NCBI GenBank assembly: GCA_963942565.1
Contig: OZ012687.1
Coordinates: forward strand, 1,456,351 to 1,520,350
Direction: 5' to 3'
Origin: Maea johnstoni
Taxonomy: Eukaryota > Annelida > Polychaeta > Spionida > Magelonidae
Length of the DNA: 64,000 nucleotides
Each line of letters begins with the position of its first letter. Within the stretch, counting starts at the first letter, position 1. Shown here piece by piece: positions 22,972 through 35,281 of the stretch. The notes below the pieces were generated by a model, which worked only from the letters and a program-made list of their open reading frames with translations, ran no database searches and was not told where the DNA came from. Both the position numbers and the translations under genes were made by a program.

Positions 22972-23116
22972 TGGCCAAGGTATTGAAACATAAAGATTTT
23001 CTAACTCTTCTAGGTAAAAGTAAACAGAAACGAAGAAGAAATATGCTTATCAGCTTGGCTAACAATGGGGAACTTAAAGCAATAATAGAATGCATCATCA
23101 ATGTTCTGTATGGTAA
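22880..23116 (+). repeat. 237-bp direct repeat, left copy
   Basis: This Polinton segment, covering the end of the ATPase gene and the start of the next small frame, recurs at 30392-30628 with no difference that I can see. The copies sit flush against the two ends of the nested foldback element. The flanking bases diverge at once outside them. Confidence 0.85.
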
Positions 23117-26100
23117 TGTACCATTAAATAGTCAGGTCTGAAATCTGGGAAAGGGCCTTATTTAAGGAGTTTCAGGCATTTTGGGGTAAAAGTGGTTTGC
23201 CAACGGTTTTAGCATAATTTGATATTGCTGAATCTGAATATGATGGATACCAAAGTCAATTTTCAGTTTTAAGCCCCTATTTTGCATTTGTCTGAAACAC
23301 CCCAAAATATGCAAAAAGGTCTAAAAATGGTCAAAATGATAGGTGTAGGGGTAGGAAAGACATCCTAAAATGTTCATAACTCAGCTGAGACCAAACATAG
23401 GGTTGAGTGTTTGGTATCAAAATGTTGGTCTGAAAGGGATGTACCTTTCGTAATACTAATCACATGACTCACTATAACCCATGATGTAATAAAGGTCATT
23501 CAAGGTCAAAATGGCTGCCAAATCAAGAATCTGGGATTTTCCCATAAACTATAGTTTCCATTCATAAATTTCTCAGTTTTTTTTGTAGGTATGGATTTCT
23601 TATATGTAGCCACTTTTTCTAAAGGAATGCCTTTTAGTGGAGTTGTTAAACATTTTAGAAAGTTCAATGATTAGAATTATAAGTCCAATTTTGAGATTTA
23701 AGGTACAAAGTAGGGTACCAGGCCCACCTGGAGCCCCCTAAAATAGCCTAAAATGGTACAAATTTGAAAATCAAAATGGCTGTATCTTAAGTTTTACCAA
23801 TCGTAAAGGAGTAGATGATGCATCACAATATCAGGTTTAATTTTCTCTTTAATCTGGAAGATGATGGTAAAAAAATTCTAAAATTCAGGGGTCATTGAAG
23901 GTCAAATAAAGGTCAAAATGTATTTTTTTCTCTAAAAGATTCAAATTTTGATAAAGAGATTTTGATGAAGTAGTTGTGTTTCGTCATTATATAGTTTCCA
24001 AACCAAGTCACCACAATAACTGACGGATGAATAATCTCAAATATGGTCAATCAATACCTTTTTTACCATTTACCTGTAAAGATTAAGTTGTTTTAAGTAA
24101 ATATGGCGGCATGGAATGCGGCATTTGGCTATACCATGCTAATAATAAGTGTTAAAAGATGGCTTGTGAGAAAGTGCTAGTATGGGACCACTATTTAGGT
24201 CATAAAAGTTGTGAAAACCAAACATCATAGGCATTGTTTGGTATCAAAATGCTTGTTGTAAGACAATCTTTCCATTTCACGCAACCAACCTAGGGTTGGG
24301 TATATTGTTGTGATATTAGAGGTCACTCAAGGTCAAACTAACCGCAAATTACACAATATAAAGGCATTTCTTCTTTGAATTGTTCAGTTAGCAGCTTATT
24401 AAACTCTCCCGGAATAACTATTTCATCCTGGAATTATCTTTAGGCGAGAAATATCTTTAAAAAAGGATTCTCTGGCATTTCTTGAATCATTTCAAGAAAA
24501 AAGTCTGGGCCCATCTTGAATATTTAGGGATCAAATTGACAAAATGCTCGATTACCGGTGCACTCAAATATTTAAGTGAAGCAGCAGAAAGTTGACATAA
24601 CAGAGTCATATTCAATGCATGTATGGTATGTCAGCTTCCATTTTCAATGGGGAGAATACGCCTTTAAACTTGCCTATTGTGTTTGTCATGTAATATTAAA
24701 GGCAGTGTAAAATATTAATGTTTCGAGGAAAAAATGAAGGTCAAATGAAGGTCAAAATGTCATTTTTCTATCAAAATTCAAGTTTTGAAGAAAATATTTA
24801 GGTGAGGAAGTTGTGTTTTGTCATCACATAATCTCCTTAGCAAGTTACCACAGTAATTGACAGAAAAAATACCTTTATATGCTTTTCCCCAACATGTTTA
24901 CCCTTTACCTGTGAAAATGAAATAGTTTTAAATTAACATGCAGATGTGGAATATGCTATTGGGCAATTCATGCCTATAATTAGCGTTAAAGATGGAGTTG
25001 GGAGAAAGTGCCAGTATGGGACCAGTATTTATATCATAAAAGTTGTGAGCACCAAACATTATAGGCATTGTTTGGTATCAAAATGCTTGTTGTTCGACAA
25101 TCTTTCCATTTCATGGAGCCAACCTAGGGTTAGGTATTTTGTTGTGATATTAGAGGTCATTCAAGGTCAAACTAACCCCAATTACAAGATTGAAGGCATT
25201 TCGTTTTGAGAAATGTTTGTTAGTAGCTCATCAATTTTTCCTAAAATATAAACTTCATCTTGCATATATTTCAGATGAGAATTATCTTTTAGAAAGGACA
25301 TGCTGTGCCTCCTTTTAAGGTTATTTCAAGACGAAGCCTGTGCCTATTTTGAATATTTAGGCACCAAAATCACAAAATTCCTGATTATATGTGCACCCAA
25401 ATATCAATGAAGCAGCAGAAAGGTGACACCACAGACTCATATCTTATAGTATGTCAGTTTTCATTTTCAGTAGAATATATTAACCTTTCAACTTGCCTAT
25501 TTGTGTTTGTCATGTGAGGTTGAAGATAGTGTGAAATGATATTGAAATTTAAGGAAAATCAGAATGTCAAACCAAGGTCATCAGGCTAAATTGAGCACAC
25601 TTTAGACTTTGAAACAAAGATCTATATATTATGTAGTTGCATTTTGGTCAAATGAGTATTGCTCATTTGCTGGAAAAGAATATTTGATAATCATGAAATC
25701 AATTGAATAGTTAGTTTACAATAATTCCAGATAAGAATTAGTCGTTTTGTACCTATGCGGAGGTAAAAGACTGAGACTACCAAGGTTTTACCTAATTATG
25801 ATTCAAATTCAGTAGTAAATTAATCAAAGGTCAAACATACTATTAATTAAAGTATTTATTAAATTGAAGTAGATTTTTAGTCTTCCTACTGCAGCTAAGT
25901 TTTCAATGGAAAATATTAAGGCAGTGTAAAATATCAATATTTCAAGGTAATATGAAGGTCAAATTAAGGTCAAAATGTCATTTCTTCTCTATTGGCAATC
26001 TGTGTTCAGAAAAAAATTGGAAGTCATAAAGTTCAAGGATAGCTTATTTATACCATCTGTACAAACATTAGTAACTTTGGAGGCCAGCAAAGATTAATAA

Positions 26101-29100
26101 GCTCAGTTCAAAGCTAGAATTATTTTCTTAGCTCATGCAGTAAAACTTCAGTCATTTATTATCCTAGGGTTCTTTAATGCATAGAAACAGATCTTTAGGA
26201 GGAGAATTGCTAGCATGATGCTAGGTTCTCTTTACAATCTCTACAGTTTAATAAATTTTCTTGTGTGACAGTCCCTGTTCTGTTTTAGAGGTCATTGAAG
26301 GTCAATATGAGCTCTGGTACATGTTTTTGAATCTCTCACCTCAGAAGATGTCAGCGAGAGGTTATAGGAATTTATATTTGAACACTTATTTAACCGGGTT
26401 ATTTAGCTGTTTATTGAAATAAGCCAAAAGGCCTTCACTGCTTAGGAATGCACATAAAATAGTCACAGATAGCATGACTGTCAGCGAAAAATGAACAGAA
26501 TCCTAAATTGGGATTTTTAGATATGCTTGTTTTCCAAAATGGATTAAGGTATGTAAACATAATGCAATTATACACTTGGTCGCATGTGCTTGATTTGATT
26601 ATTACAAAAAAGAACCAGTGAACTGTGGTGTTCTACCTTATAAACCTCCAGAGGTTATCGTGGCTTATCTTGGTATAACAGCATGAATTTTGACATTAAT
26701 ATTAGTTTTTAACCCCCAGATACAATGAAAGTTATCTTTATATGGAAATTATGAACCGTCAAAACTGAACTGATAGGAATAATTGACAATTTCATAAGGA
26801 TAATAATTTTATAAATCATATGACTAGATTTATAAAATGGTTGTCATTGAATTCCAGAAATTGCCACACGTTGTGCACGTGCACATTTAGAAACACTGGA
26901 GGGAAAACAACAAGAAGAATTCAAAGATTTTAAGTAATAATTTTGGATGTACATATATTGGAATGATGATAGAGAAATTGTATTGATAAGTACTTTTTCA
27001 TCATTATGATCATAACATCATCGTCTGCTATTGAATTCCTAATATGCCAAATTATTTACAATTTAACCTGGGGACCCGCCGTGGCATAGCAGTTACGACA
27101 CCTGGCTCCTAAGCAAGAGTTCGCAGATTTAGGTCTCCACTGGGTACCCAGTCAACTAGCTGGTAGACCTGGTCGCGTTATAAATACGTGGCGTTGTGGA
27201 GGTCTGTCTATGGTCCTTCTGCACAGTGAAAGACCCCTTGGATCTATTTGTAAAGAGAAGGGAATTTTTTCCCTGATCCCGGTTTCTATCTCATCGCAAT
27301 ATGACCTAAACTGTTGAAAGCAAGGTTAAACCCCAAACTTTCCTTCTACATTTTAACCTTCGTTTAACCTTTACTTTAACTCCTATCTTAGTTTTTTCTG
27401 CATATTTCATTTAACAAGAAAACATCAATAGGTTTACTCCTACAGGGTGCAACATAGGTCGAAAAACATTATTTTCTGAGCGGGGCAAGCTGCCCATAAA
27501 GTTGACTTCCCCCGCCAGCACTTCCACTTGCCCCGCAACTGTTAAATAAAGGTGAGATTGGACTTTGCCCAAAACATTACTTGCTGAGCGGGGCAAGTCA
27601 GGGTCTTGTTCAGCTTGCCCAATTGCCGTTTTTTACCGAATTCACTTGCAACTTGCAATGGAGCCAGTGGTTACGTTGCACGCTGTCCTAGGTAAAAATG
27701 AAACTTCCTATTTCTTGACCTCAAATGCAATCAAAAGCAACTCATTTCATCTGGTTATAGTAATGTAGCTGTAAACTAACTCAGTTCCTGCACTTCATGA
27801 CTAAAGTCATGAATACTATATTTACACCATCTATATTTTACACTGGCTTTGATTCTTAAATGACAAAAATGGATATGTAGCAAACATTTTGATACTATTA
27901 AACCTTGTGCATGGAGTTTGGTGTATGGGGCATAGATGACACTGAAAGTCAATATTGGCCTTGTTTTTTTAGAACAATTCAGAGATCGCTTCTAGTTAAA
28001 TTCCTGGCAGTCTCATTATTTGAACTCCACAAAGATGCAAATCAACTTGTAACTAGAGTTGTAAACTAACTGCTTTTTATTTCATGAATGTCAAAAATAC
28101 CTTGCAGGTATATAAAATTACTCATTCGAACAAGTTTCCACTGCAATATATACAGTTATATGCCCCAAAGTCACGAATACTCTCTTTAACCTTTTGACCT
28201 TCATTTTTTCCTTAAATCTCATCAATATTTTAAACTATCTTTGCATGTACGTGAAGTACACAATAGGCAAGTTAAACAGCCAATCTTTGTCTTGAAGTAA
28301 CTCAAAAAAACTTGAGAATCCTCTTAAAAGATATTTCACACCTGAAAATATTAGCAGGATAAAATATGTATTCCAGGACAATTCAATAGCCACTTAATGG
28401 ACAATTCAAAGACGAAATGCGTGAAAATGGGTTTTAAGTCTGACATTGAATGACCTCTAATACCACAACAGAATACCCTACCCTCAAATGGTTGCATGAA
28501 ATGGAAAGATTGTCTTACAACAAGCATTTTGATACCAAACAATGCCTATAATGTTTGGTGCTCACAACTTTTATAACTTGAACAATGGTCCAACACTAGC
28601 ACTTTTTCACAACCCTATCTTAAACACTCAATATAGGCATGGATTGCCAAATAGCATATTCCGCATCTGCAGATTAACTTAAAACTACTACATTTTCACA
28701 GGTAACGGGTAAAAGAAATATTATAAAACATATCAAAGATAAGTTATATGTCAATTATTGTGGAGAAAACTTGGTTAGGAGATTATGTTATGGCAAAACA
28801 CAACTTCTTTACCAAAAATCTTTCTTCAGAAATTGAATATTTTTAGAGAAAATGACGTTTTGACCTTAATTTGACCTTAATTTGTTCTTTAAACCTCGGT
28901 AATATTTGACAATGCCTTTAATCTTACATGACAAACACAAAAGGCAAGTTAAAAGGCTTATTCTTCCATTAAAAATGGAAGCTGACATACCATATGCATA
29001 TAAGACATGACTTTGTTATGTCAACTTTCCGCTGCTTCACTTAGATATTTGAGTGCACCAGTAATCAGGCATTTTGTCATTTTTGGTCCCTAAATATTAA

Positions 29101-30391
29101 AGATTAGCCCAGACTTTGTCTTGAATTGACTCAAAAAATGTCTGAGAAACCTTTCTAAAGATATTTCTTGCCTAAAGATATTTCCAGGATGAAATAGTTA
29201 TTCCAGGAGAGTTTAATAAGCTGCATACTGAACAATTCAAAGACGAAATGCCTTTATATTATGTAATTTTGGTTAGTTTGACCTTGAGTGACCTCTAATA
29301 TCACAACAATATACCCTACCCTAGGTTGGTTGCATGAAATGAAAAGATTGTCTTACAACAAGCATTTTGATACCAAACAATGCCTATGATGTTTGGTTTT
29401 CACAACTTTTATGACCTAAATAGTGGTCCCATACTAGCACTTTCTCACAGGCCGTCTTTTAACACTTATTATTAGCATGGTATAGCCTAATTCCGCATTC
29501 CATGCCGCCATATTTACTTAAAACAACTTCATTTTCACAGGTAAATGGTAAAAAAGGTATTGGTGATCCTTATTCGAGATAATATATCTGTCAGTTATTG
29601 TGGTAACTTGGTTTGGAAATTATATAATGACAAAACACTATTAACTCATCCAAATCTCTTCATCAAAATTTGAATCTTTTAGAAAAAAAAGACATTTTGA
29701 CCTTTATTTGACCTTCAATGACCCCTTAATTTTAGAATTTTTTTACCATCATCTTCCAGATTAAAGAGAAAATTAAACCTGATATTTCGATGCATCATCT
29801 ACTCCTTTACGACTGGTAAAACTTAAGATACAGTCATTTTGATTTTCAAATTTGTACCATTTTAGGCTATTTTAGGGGGCTCCAGGTGGGCCTGGTACCC
29901 TACTTTGTACCTTAAATCTCAAAATTGGACTTATAATTCTAATCAATGAACTTTCTAAAATGTTAAACAACTCCACTAAAAGGCATTCCTTTAGAAAAAG
30001 TAGCTACAGATAAGAAATCCATACCTACAAAAAAAACTAAGAAAATTATAAATAGAAATTATAATTTATCGGAAAATCCCAGATTCTTGATTTGGCAGCC
30101 ATTCTGACCTTGAATGACCTTTATTACATCATGAGTTATTGTGAGTCATGTGATAAGTATTTCAAAAGGTACTTCCCCTTCAGACCAACATTTCGATACC
30201 AAACACTGATCCCTATGTTTGATCTCAGCTGAGTTATGAATATTTTAGGATGTCTTTCCTACCCCTATACCTATCATTTTAAACATTTTGGGTCTTTTCT
30301 TACATATTTTGGGGTGTTTAAGAAATTTGCAAATTATGGGCTTAAAACTAAAAATTGACTTTGGTATCCATCATATTCAGATTCAGCACCA
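23117..30391. mobile_element. Foldback element FB1, 7.3 kb, nested in the Polinton
   Basis: This coding-free element has two long inverted arms, about 23222-25560 and 28180-30391, around a 2.6-kb centre. Example pairings: GCTGAATCTGAATATGATGG (near 23228) with its reverse complement near 30365-30386, and GGCATTGTTTGGTATCAAAA (near 24230) with its complement near 29360. The arms contain internal duplications of about 0.8 kb (23900-24660 is repeated at 24700-25550). The left end has about 105 bp with no partner on the right, so the ends are not symmetrical. The arms differ from each other at several percent of positions, while the flanking 237-bp copies look identical. Confidence 0.85.
27065..27330 (+). 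mobile_element. tRNA-derived SINE inside FB1
   Basis: The head resembles a tRNA-type RNA polymerase III promoter, with A-box-like TGGCATAGCAGTTACG near 27082 and B-box-like GAGTTCGCAGATT near 27117. A body follows with CTTCTGCACAGTGAAAGACC and TTTCCCTGATCCCGGTTTC. It is in the unique centre of FB1. The exact ends and any target duplication are not clear. Confidence 0.55.
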
Positions 30392-30628
30392 TCGTAGATG
30401 GGAGCCAAAAGACTCCTCCACAGGCAAGATTAAGATCAAATATATTTGACGGATTCCAAAGGGTTTACATTCCGTCATTGTAATGGCCAAGGTATTGAAA
30501 CATAAAGATTTTCTAACTCTTCTAGGTAAAAGTAAACAGAAACGAAGAAGAAATATGCTTATCAGCTTGGCTAACAATGGGGAACTTAAAGCAATAATAG
30601 AATGCATCATCAATGTTCTGTATGGTAA
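30392..30628 (+). repeat. 237-bp direct repeat, right copy
   Basis: Partner of 22880-23116. Polinton sequence resumes here and continues into the small frame that ends near 30696. Confidence 0.85.
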
Positions 30629-30790
30629 GGAAGACCACAGCAAATTAAAAAGATTCAAAAAGTCTATGAGACAAGTAGTGAGAAAGCAGAACCGATGAAA
30701 TATAAAAGAGAAATCTTGCAACAAAAAGGTGGCTTTTTAGGTTCACTTATTCCTATTGCTTTGACTGCTTTAACATCCCTTTTTCCAAAA
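30483..30790 (+). pseudogene. Polinton small basic protein
   Basis: A 71-codon frame rich in Lys/Arg (begins MAKVLKHKDFLTLLGKSKQK) whose first part is also present in the left 237-bp copy. It is followed by a short second frame overlapping the next gene start. I do not recognise a function; the position between ATPase and capsid genes suggests a virion-associated role. Confidence 0.5.
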
Positions 30791-31377
30791 TGAGCTTTCA
30801 AGAAAGTATAATCATTCCTCTTGAAACTTTCAAGAAGTATCAAACCCACAAAGGCACTGACAAAATACAAAATATTCAAAGTGAAAATGTTCTCTTTGAT
30901 ACATCTCTACCTCCAGATGTAAAAATGAAACTTTATAATCAAGAAAAAGCTCTAAAACAGAACATTCAAATACCATCAGCAGTGTCAGAACCAAAATCTA
31001 ATGATACTACAAAGGATTATAATTTTATCATAGATTCTATTCCAACTGCAATTCAACCTTTTGTTTCCAGCATCTTACATCATCTCCAACGTTTTAAGGA
31101 TCAAATTACATGGAATAATCAGTTAGAGGTAATCATTGATGGTAAACCATTTGCAAATTCAAATATAATAAAACTATTTCAATTTATAATGAAGAAAATA
31201 ACAATTACTTCTGATAAAGATATTCCAATTGCTGCATTTGAATTTTATAGAAAACTACTTGAGATAGGTGTACCAAATGCATGGATGAAGTTAACCTTTC
31301 CACGAAAATCAGGAAGGAAAAAGGGTAAAAGTACTGAATTGCAGATTGGAAGTGGACTATCTTGGATATCCATTTGA
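30790..31377 (+). pseudogene. Polinton capsid-module protein (unassigned, PW-like position)
   Basis: An open frame of 195 codons starting MSFQESIIIPLETFKKYQTH. The N-terminal half is charged and helical, and the C terminus is basic (FPRKSGRKKGKS). Its place just before the minor capsid gene fits one of the poorly characterised Polinton proteins. It overlaps the next frame. Confidence 0.6.
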
Positions 31378-31384
31378 TGGAAAA

Positions 31385-32212
31385 ATGGATGCTTCATACA
31401 AATCTTTTTATGTAATTTTACCAAGTAATGTGAAATCCTCCCCCAATAATAACAAGACGAGTCACTATATCACTCCACTTCCTCGAGCTTTAGAGCTACC
31501 ATCAAAAGACTGGGAAGTAGCATTGGTTGAAATAAATTATCCATACTCATTCTACAATGTTTTGCCACCCCTTAATGTAGTATACTTAGGTATCCAGAGG
31601 GGGCCAACTGTTCAGTTGTTTACAAGACAGATAGAGCCAAGGTTTTATAGATCAATTGATACCTTAATTGCAGCCATTAATGATACCATACCAAACATAT
31701 TCAAAGGGTTTTTAAAAAAAGAAATGCTAAACTATGAAAATGATAGTAGTGATGATTTAAAAGATGGTGTTACTGTTGTCTTGGCAAAAAATGAATTCAT
31801 TGAGATTCATTCAGATATTGCTGAAATGTTTGGATTTACCAGTGCTCTCTTTGATAATCGGGGCGAGGCAGCCAAACAAAGAAAGAAAATTAAATCAAAA
31901 AGTCAGCCTGAACTTGGCACAGACCTATATAATCTCTATGTCTATTCAAATATTGTTAAAGACACACTAGTTGGAGACAGATTTGTACCATTGTTAAGGA
32001 CCATTTCTGTCGATGGTAAAAATGGAGACTATATTCAAAAAGTCTTTGAGACACCTCACTATCTCCCATTGGCAAATGACTTTTTTCAACATATTGAGAT
32101 AAAAGTTGCAGATGATTTAGGACAATGTATACGTTTTAAGTACGGTAAAGTTATTGTTAAACTCCATTTTAGACAAAAAGTAAAGCATGACTGGAGTGCC
32201 ATATGTTCCTAA
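31385..32212 (+). pseudogene. Polinton minor capsid (penton-like) single jelly-roll protein
   Basis: The frame carries phrases typical of the Polinton minor capsid protein: MDASYKSFYVILPSN, then HYITPLPRALELPSKDWEVA and LVEINYPYSFYNV. Family work assigns this protein a single jelly-roll fold forming capsid vertices. I use the ATG at 31385 because the family sequence begins there. Confidence 0.75.
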
Positions 32213-32618
32213 TCCTGAACTGTATCGTGTTCATTATGGACATGGTCTTCCAGTTTTTGTTGGAGATGTACAGCAAGATGGCTATGGTCTTGGAGGGTTT
32301 TTAAGTTCCTTATTCCGAAAGGTCATGCCTATAGTATCAAAGACGATAGTACCTGCCTTGAAAAGAACAGCAAAATCTGCTGGTAAATCTCTTTTGAAAA
32401 CTGGAACAAGAGTACTATCAGATGTGGTATTAGAAGATAAAGAATTTAAAGAGTTCCTAAAAAACAGAGGAAAAGAGGGTTTAAATGACTTCATTGGAAA
32501 AGTTACTGAGATGAAGGGTGGGTCATATAAACACAGAGCTAATTGTTTGAAGCGACTTCAAAACAGAGTACAGAAAAAATCTAAAAGACGAAAATTTTCA
32601 GAAGACATATTTGAATAA
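32187..32618 (+). pseudogene. Polinton small basic core/cement-like protein
   Basis: A frame of 143 codons with a Gly-rich hydrophobic segment (YGLGGFLSSLFRKVMPIVSK) and a strongly basic C terminus (RVQKKSKRRKF). Similar small basic proteins occupy this slot in related elements and adenovirus-like viruses. Function by analogy only. Confidence 0.6.
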
Positions 32619-33975
32619 GAAAATGTCACTTTTGCATATGGATAGTTGTGAATGTGTGAAATCCAAACTAGATTTATTTAATCTTCCTCCAACACAAACC
32701 AGCATAGAAGGAACTCGTTTTGAAAAGTACTATCCCTTGACATCACTTGATCGAGGAGGTCCAATAGAATTCAAAATTCACACTGGTGATCGTGAATACA
32801 TCGATCCTGATTTTATCTTTTTGTATATGCAAACACAGATCTTAGATCAAGATGGTGATGAGCTGGAGGAAGATGCTGATCCAGAGGCAGCAATCCCTGA
32901 CCAGTCTTTGGTATTCCCAATCAACTACTTCCATGCGACATGCTTCAAAAGTATTGAGGTTCATTTGAATGGGAAATCCGTTAGTGGAAATGATACTTTG
33001 TATCCTTATCGATCATATTTGGAGTGTCTTCTTTAATACAACTCTGATTCAAAAGAAGAGCATCTTAAAACTAGTTTGTTTTACAAAGACAAGGGAGAGT
33101 TAGATTCTTATTCTAAAGACCTTGACCTCACTGAAAAGACTCAAAACTCAGGGGCAACTGCCAGGTTGTTTATATCAAAATTAAGTAAAAGCTTTGAAAC
33201 TTTGGGACGTTTACACAGTGAAATTTTCAGTCAGGGAAAACTCCTGTTAAACAAAGTTGAAATGAATATCAAATTACAAAGAGCTGATCAAAAGTTTTCT
33301 CTCATGGCCTTTGATGACACCTCTCGTTACAACATTACAATTGATAAAGCTGTATTGTATGCAGCTCACAAAACAATTAGTGATAGTGTAAGAGAGGCTC
33401 ATGAAATGGCTCTTTTAACAAGAAATGCCAAATATCCGATGAGAAAAATACAGATGAAGTTTTTCACTAGAGGTGCTCAAAGAAGTGATCTCTCTGAACC
33501 TAATCTTGTGAATGCTATTCTTCCTCGAAGAATTGTTTTTGGTCTCGTTGATAGCAGTGGTTTCAATGGAAGTCTCCATCATAATCCTTTCAATTTTCAA
33601 CATTTTGAAGTAAGACATATAATTCTAAGAAAAAATGGTCAGCCAGTTCCATTTCAAGATATTGATTTAGATTTTGAAAATGATCATTTCTTTGAGGGAT
33701 ACCTTTCACTTCTGCATGGTACAGGGAGATTATTCAAAAATATCAATCAAGGTATACAGCCTTTGAAAGATTTCAAGAATGGGTATGCAATATATTCTTT
33801 TGATCTAACTCCAGATCATTCAGATAGTGGAAATTTTAATCTTATACAAGAGGGAAACATCAGTCTAGATATTAAACTTAATAAACCGCATAACACAGGA
33901 ATTACAATTGTGTGTTATCTGGAATATGATTCTGTTCTAGAAATTGATAAGGATCGTAACATCTATTATGAATAA
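32611..33975 (+). pseudogene. Polinton major capsid protein (double jelly-roll)
   Basis: Fossil major capsid gene. The N-terminal part has TSLDRGGPIEFKIHTGDREY and HATCFKSIEVHLNGKSVSGN, and the C-terminal part has FHATCFKS-type and FNFQHFEVRHIILRKNGQPV phrases. The layout matches the Polinton double jelly-roll capsid protein. The gene is broken. Confidence 0.85.
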
Positions 33976-34477
33976 TAAAGAAATAACACACATTCTTAAA
34001 AGTCATCCATATACCAGAAATGTATTCATGTCAATCCATGCGGCTGACACCTTGCCTACGGTACCAGAGAATAGACCTTTGGCATATGTTGCAAATACTC
34101 ATAAAAGAAATCAACCAGGTGAACACTGGGTTTGCTTTTATTTTCCTGTGAGTGGTCCTAGAGAATACTTTGATTCATATGGGTTTGAACCTACAACAAG
34201 CTTTGCTAAGTTTCTTGGTAGAGAATATTGGTACAACAAAAGGTTCCTGCAGTATCCTTTGTCATCAAGTTGTGGGCAATATGTTATATTTTTCATTTTC
34301 ATGAGAGCTCTAGGGCATTCCATGGAAACAATTCTAAAGCTTTTTAATGAACGTGATCTCCTAGCAAATGATCTTTTAATCAATACAATTGTGGAGCATA
34401 ACTTCAATGTCGATTTAGATATATTTGATTCAGATTTTATCGGTAAGCAAATAGCTCATAGCTTCATGAAAAAATGA
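33944..34477 (+). pseudogene. Polinton adenovirus-type cysteine protease (maturation protease)
   Basis: The frame shows a catalytic-type arrangement: His in QPGEHWVCFYF, Asp in REYFDSYGF and Cys in LSSSCGQYVIFF. In the family this protease cleaves capsid precursors. The reading frame here looks whole and overlaps the end of the capsid gene by about 30 bases. Confidence 0.88.
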
Positions 34478-34565
34478 ATGTTGACCTTCAAAACAAATAA
34501 CGAACTTAAAACAAAAACTTCTGAGATTGATGTCCTGAGCTACTTGATGAGCCACTTCAAGTAAC

Positions 34566-35120
34566 ATGATGAGCAATAAAGAAGAATCAAAGCCTTCAGG
34601 AACTAAGAGAGCCATTGGTGAATTAGAAGGGCCAACTAAAGATACCCTATCAGAAGGAGAAATAGAAAGTGATGATGATCAGTCTCCAGTTAAGCGGAGG
34701 GGAATGATTGCAGATATGGTACAAATGGTACTAGGAAAAAGGTTCTTGATAAAGAAATTAAATCGTCATGCCATAAAACCACGAAAAATATCTTCAAGAG
34801 TTGCAGGCTTCGATCTATTTGCTTTTGAAGCAGTCACGCTTGAACCTAACTCCACAACAATTATTGATACAAAAATTGCCATGCAGATTCCAGTTGGCTA
34901 TTATGGACACATAGTTGAGAACCCCGAGCTTGCTGCGAAACACAGTTTAGTAACTTTAGGAGGTGTGGTAGATGCCAACTACAGAAGTGAGATTAAGGTT
35001 GTGCTGCGCAATCTCTCTGCTCACTCTGTAAACTTTCATCCAGGAAATCGTATTGCAAAAATTATCATTAAGAAAATTCATGATGCTCATGAGGTGGTTA
35101 TTGTGCAAAAACTGGACTAA
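34566..35120 (+). pseudogene. dUTPase-like gene 1 in the Polinton
   Basis: An acidic N-terminal extension (about 60 residues) is followed by a dUTPase-type domain. Recognisable parts are motif-1-like RVAGFDLFAFEAVTLEPNST, then AMQIPVGYYGHIVENPELAA, motif-3-like LGGVVDANYRSEIKVVLRN and GNRIAKIIIKKI. dUTPases hydrolyse dUTP to keep uracil out of DNA, and several large DNA viruses carry one. It is not in the standard Polinton gene list that I know. Whether this copy ever had enzyme activity cannot be judged here. Confidence 0.8.
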
Positions 35121-35281
35121 ATCAACAACAAAGGAATATGGATATTCACATAGGACACATCAAGTTCAAGATTCATCAACTGTGCCACTGAATACTACAA
35201 TTATGACATAACTATGTGCTGATTTGACAAACAAGTACATAAATAATGTGAGATGCATGTTGTCAATCTTGATTATCACTG

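Noticed and set aside
23117-30391. FB1 as an extra part of the Polinton
   Set aside because: It interrupts Polinton sequence, is flanked by a duplication of it, and has no coding content.
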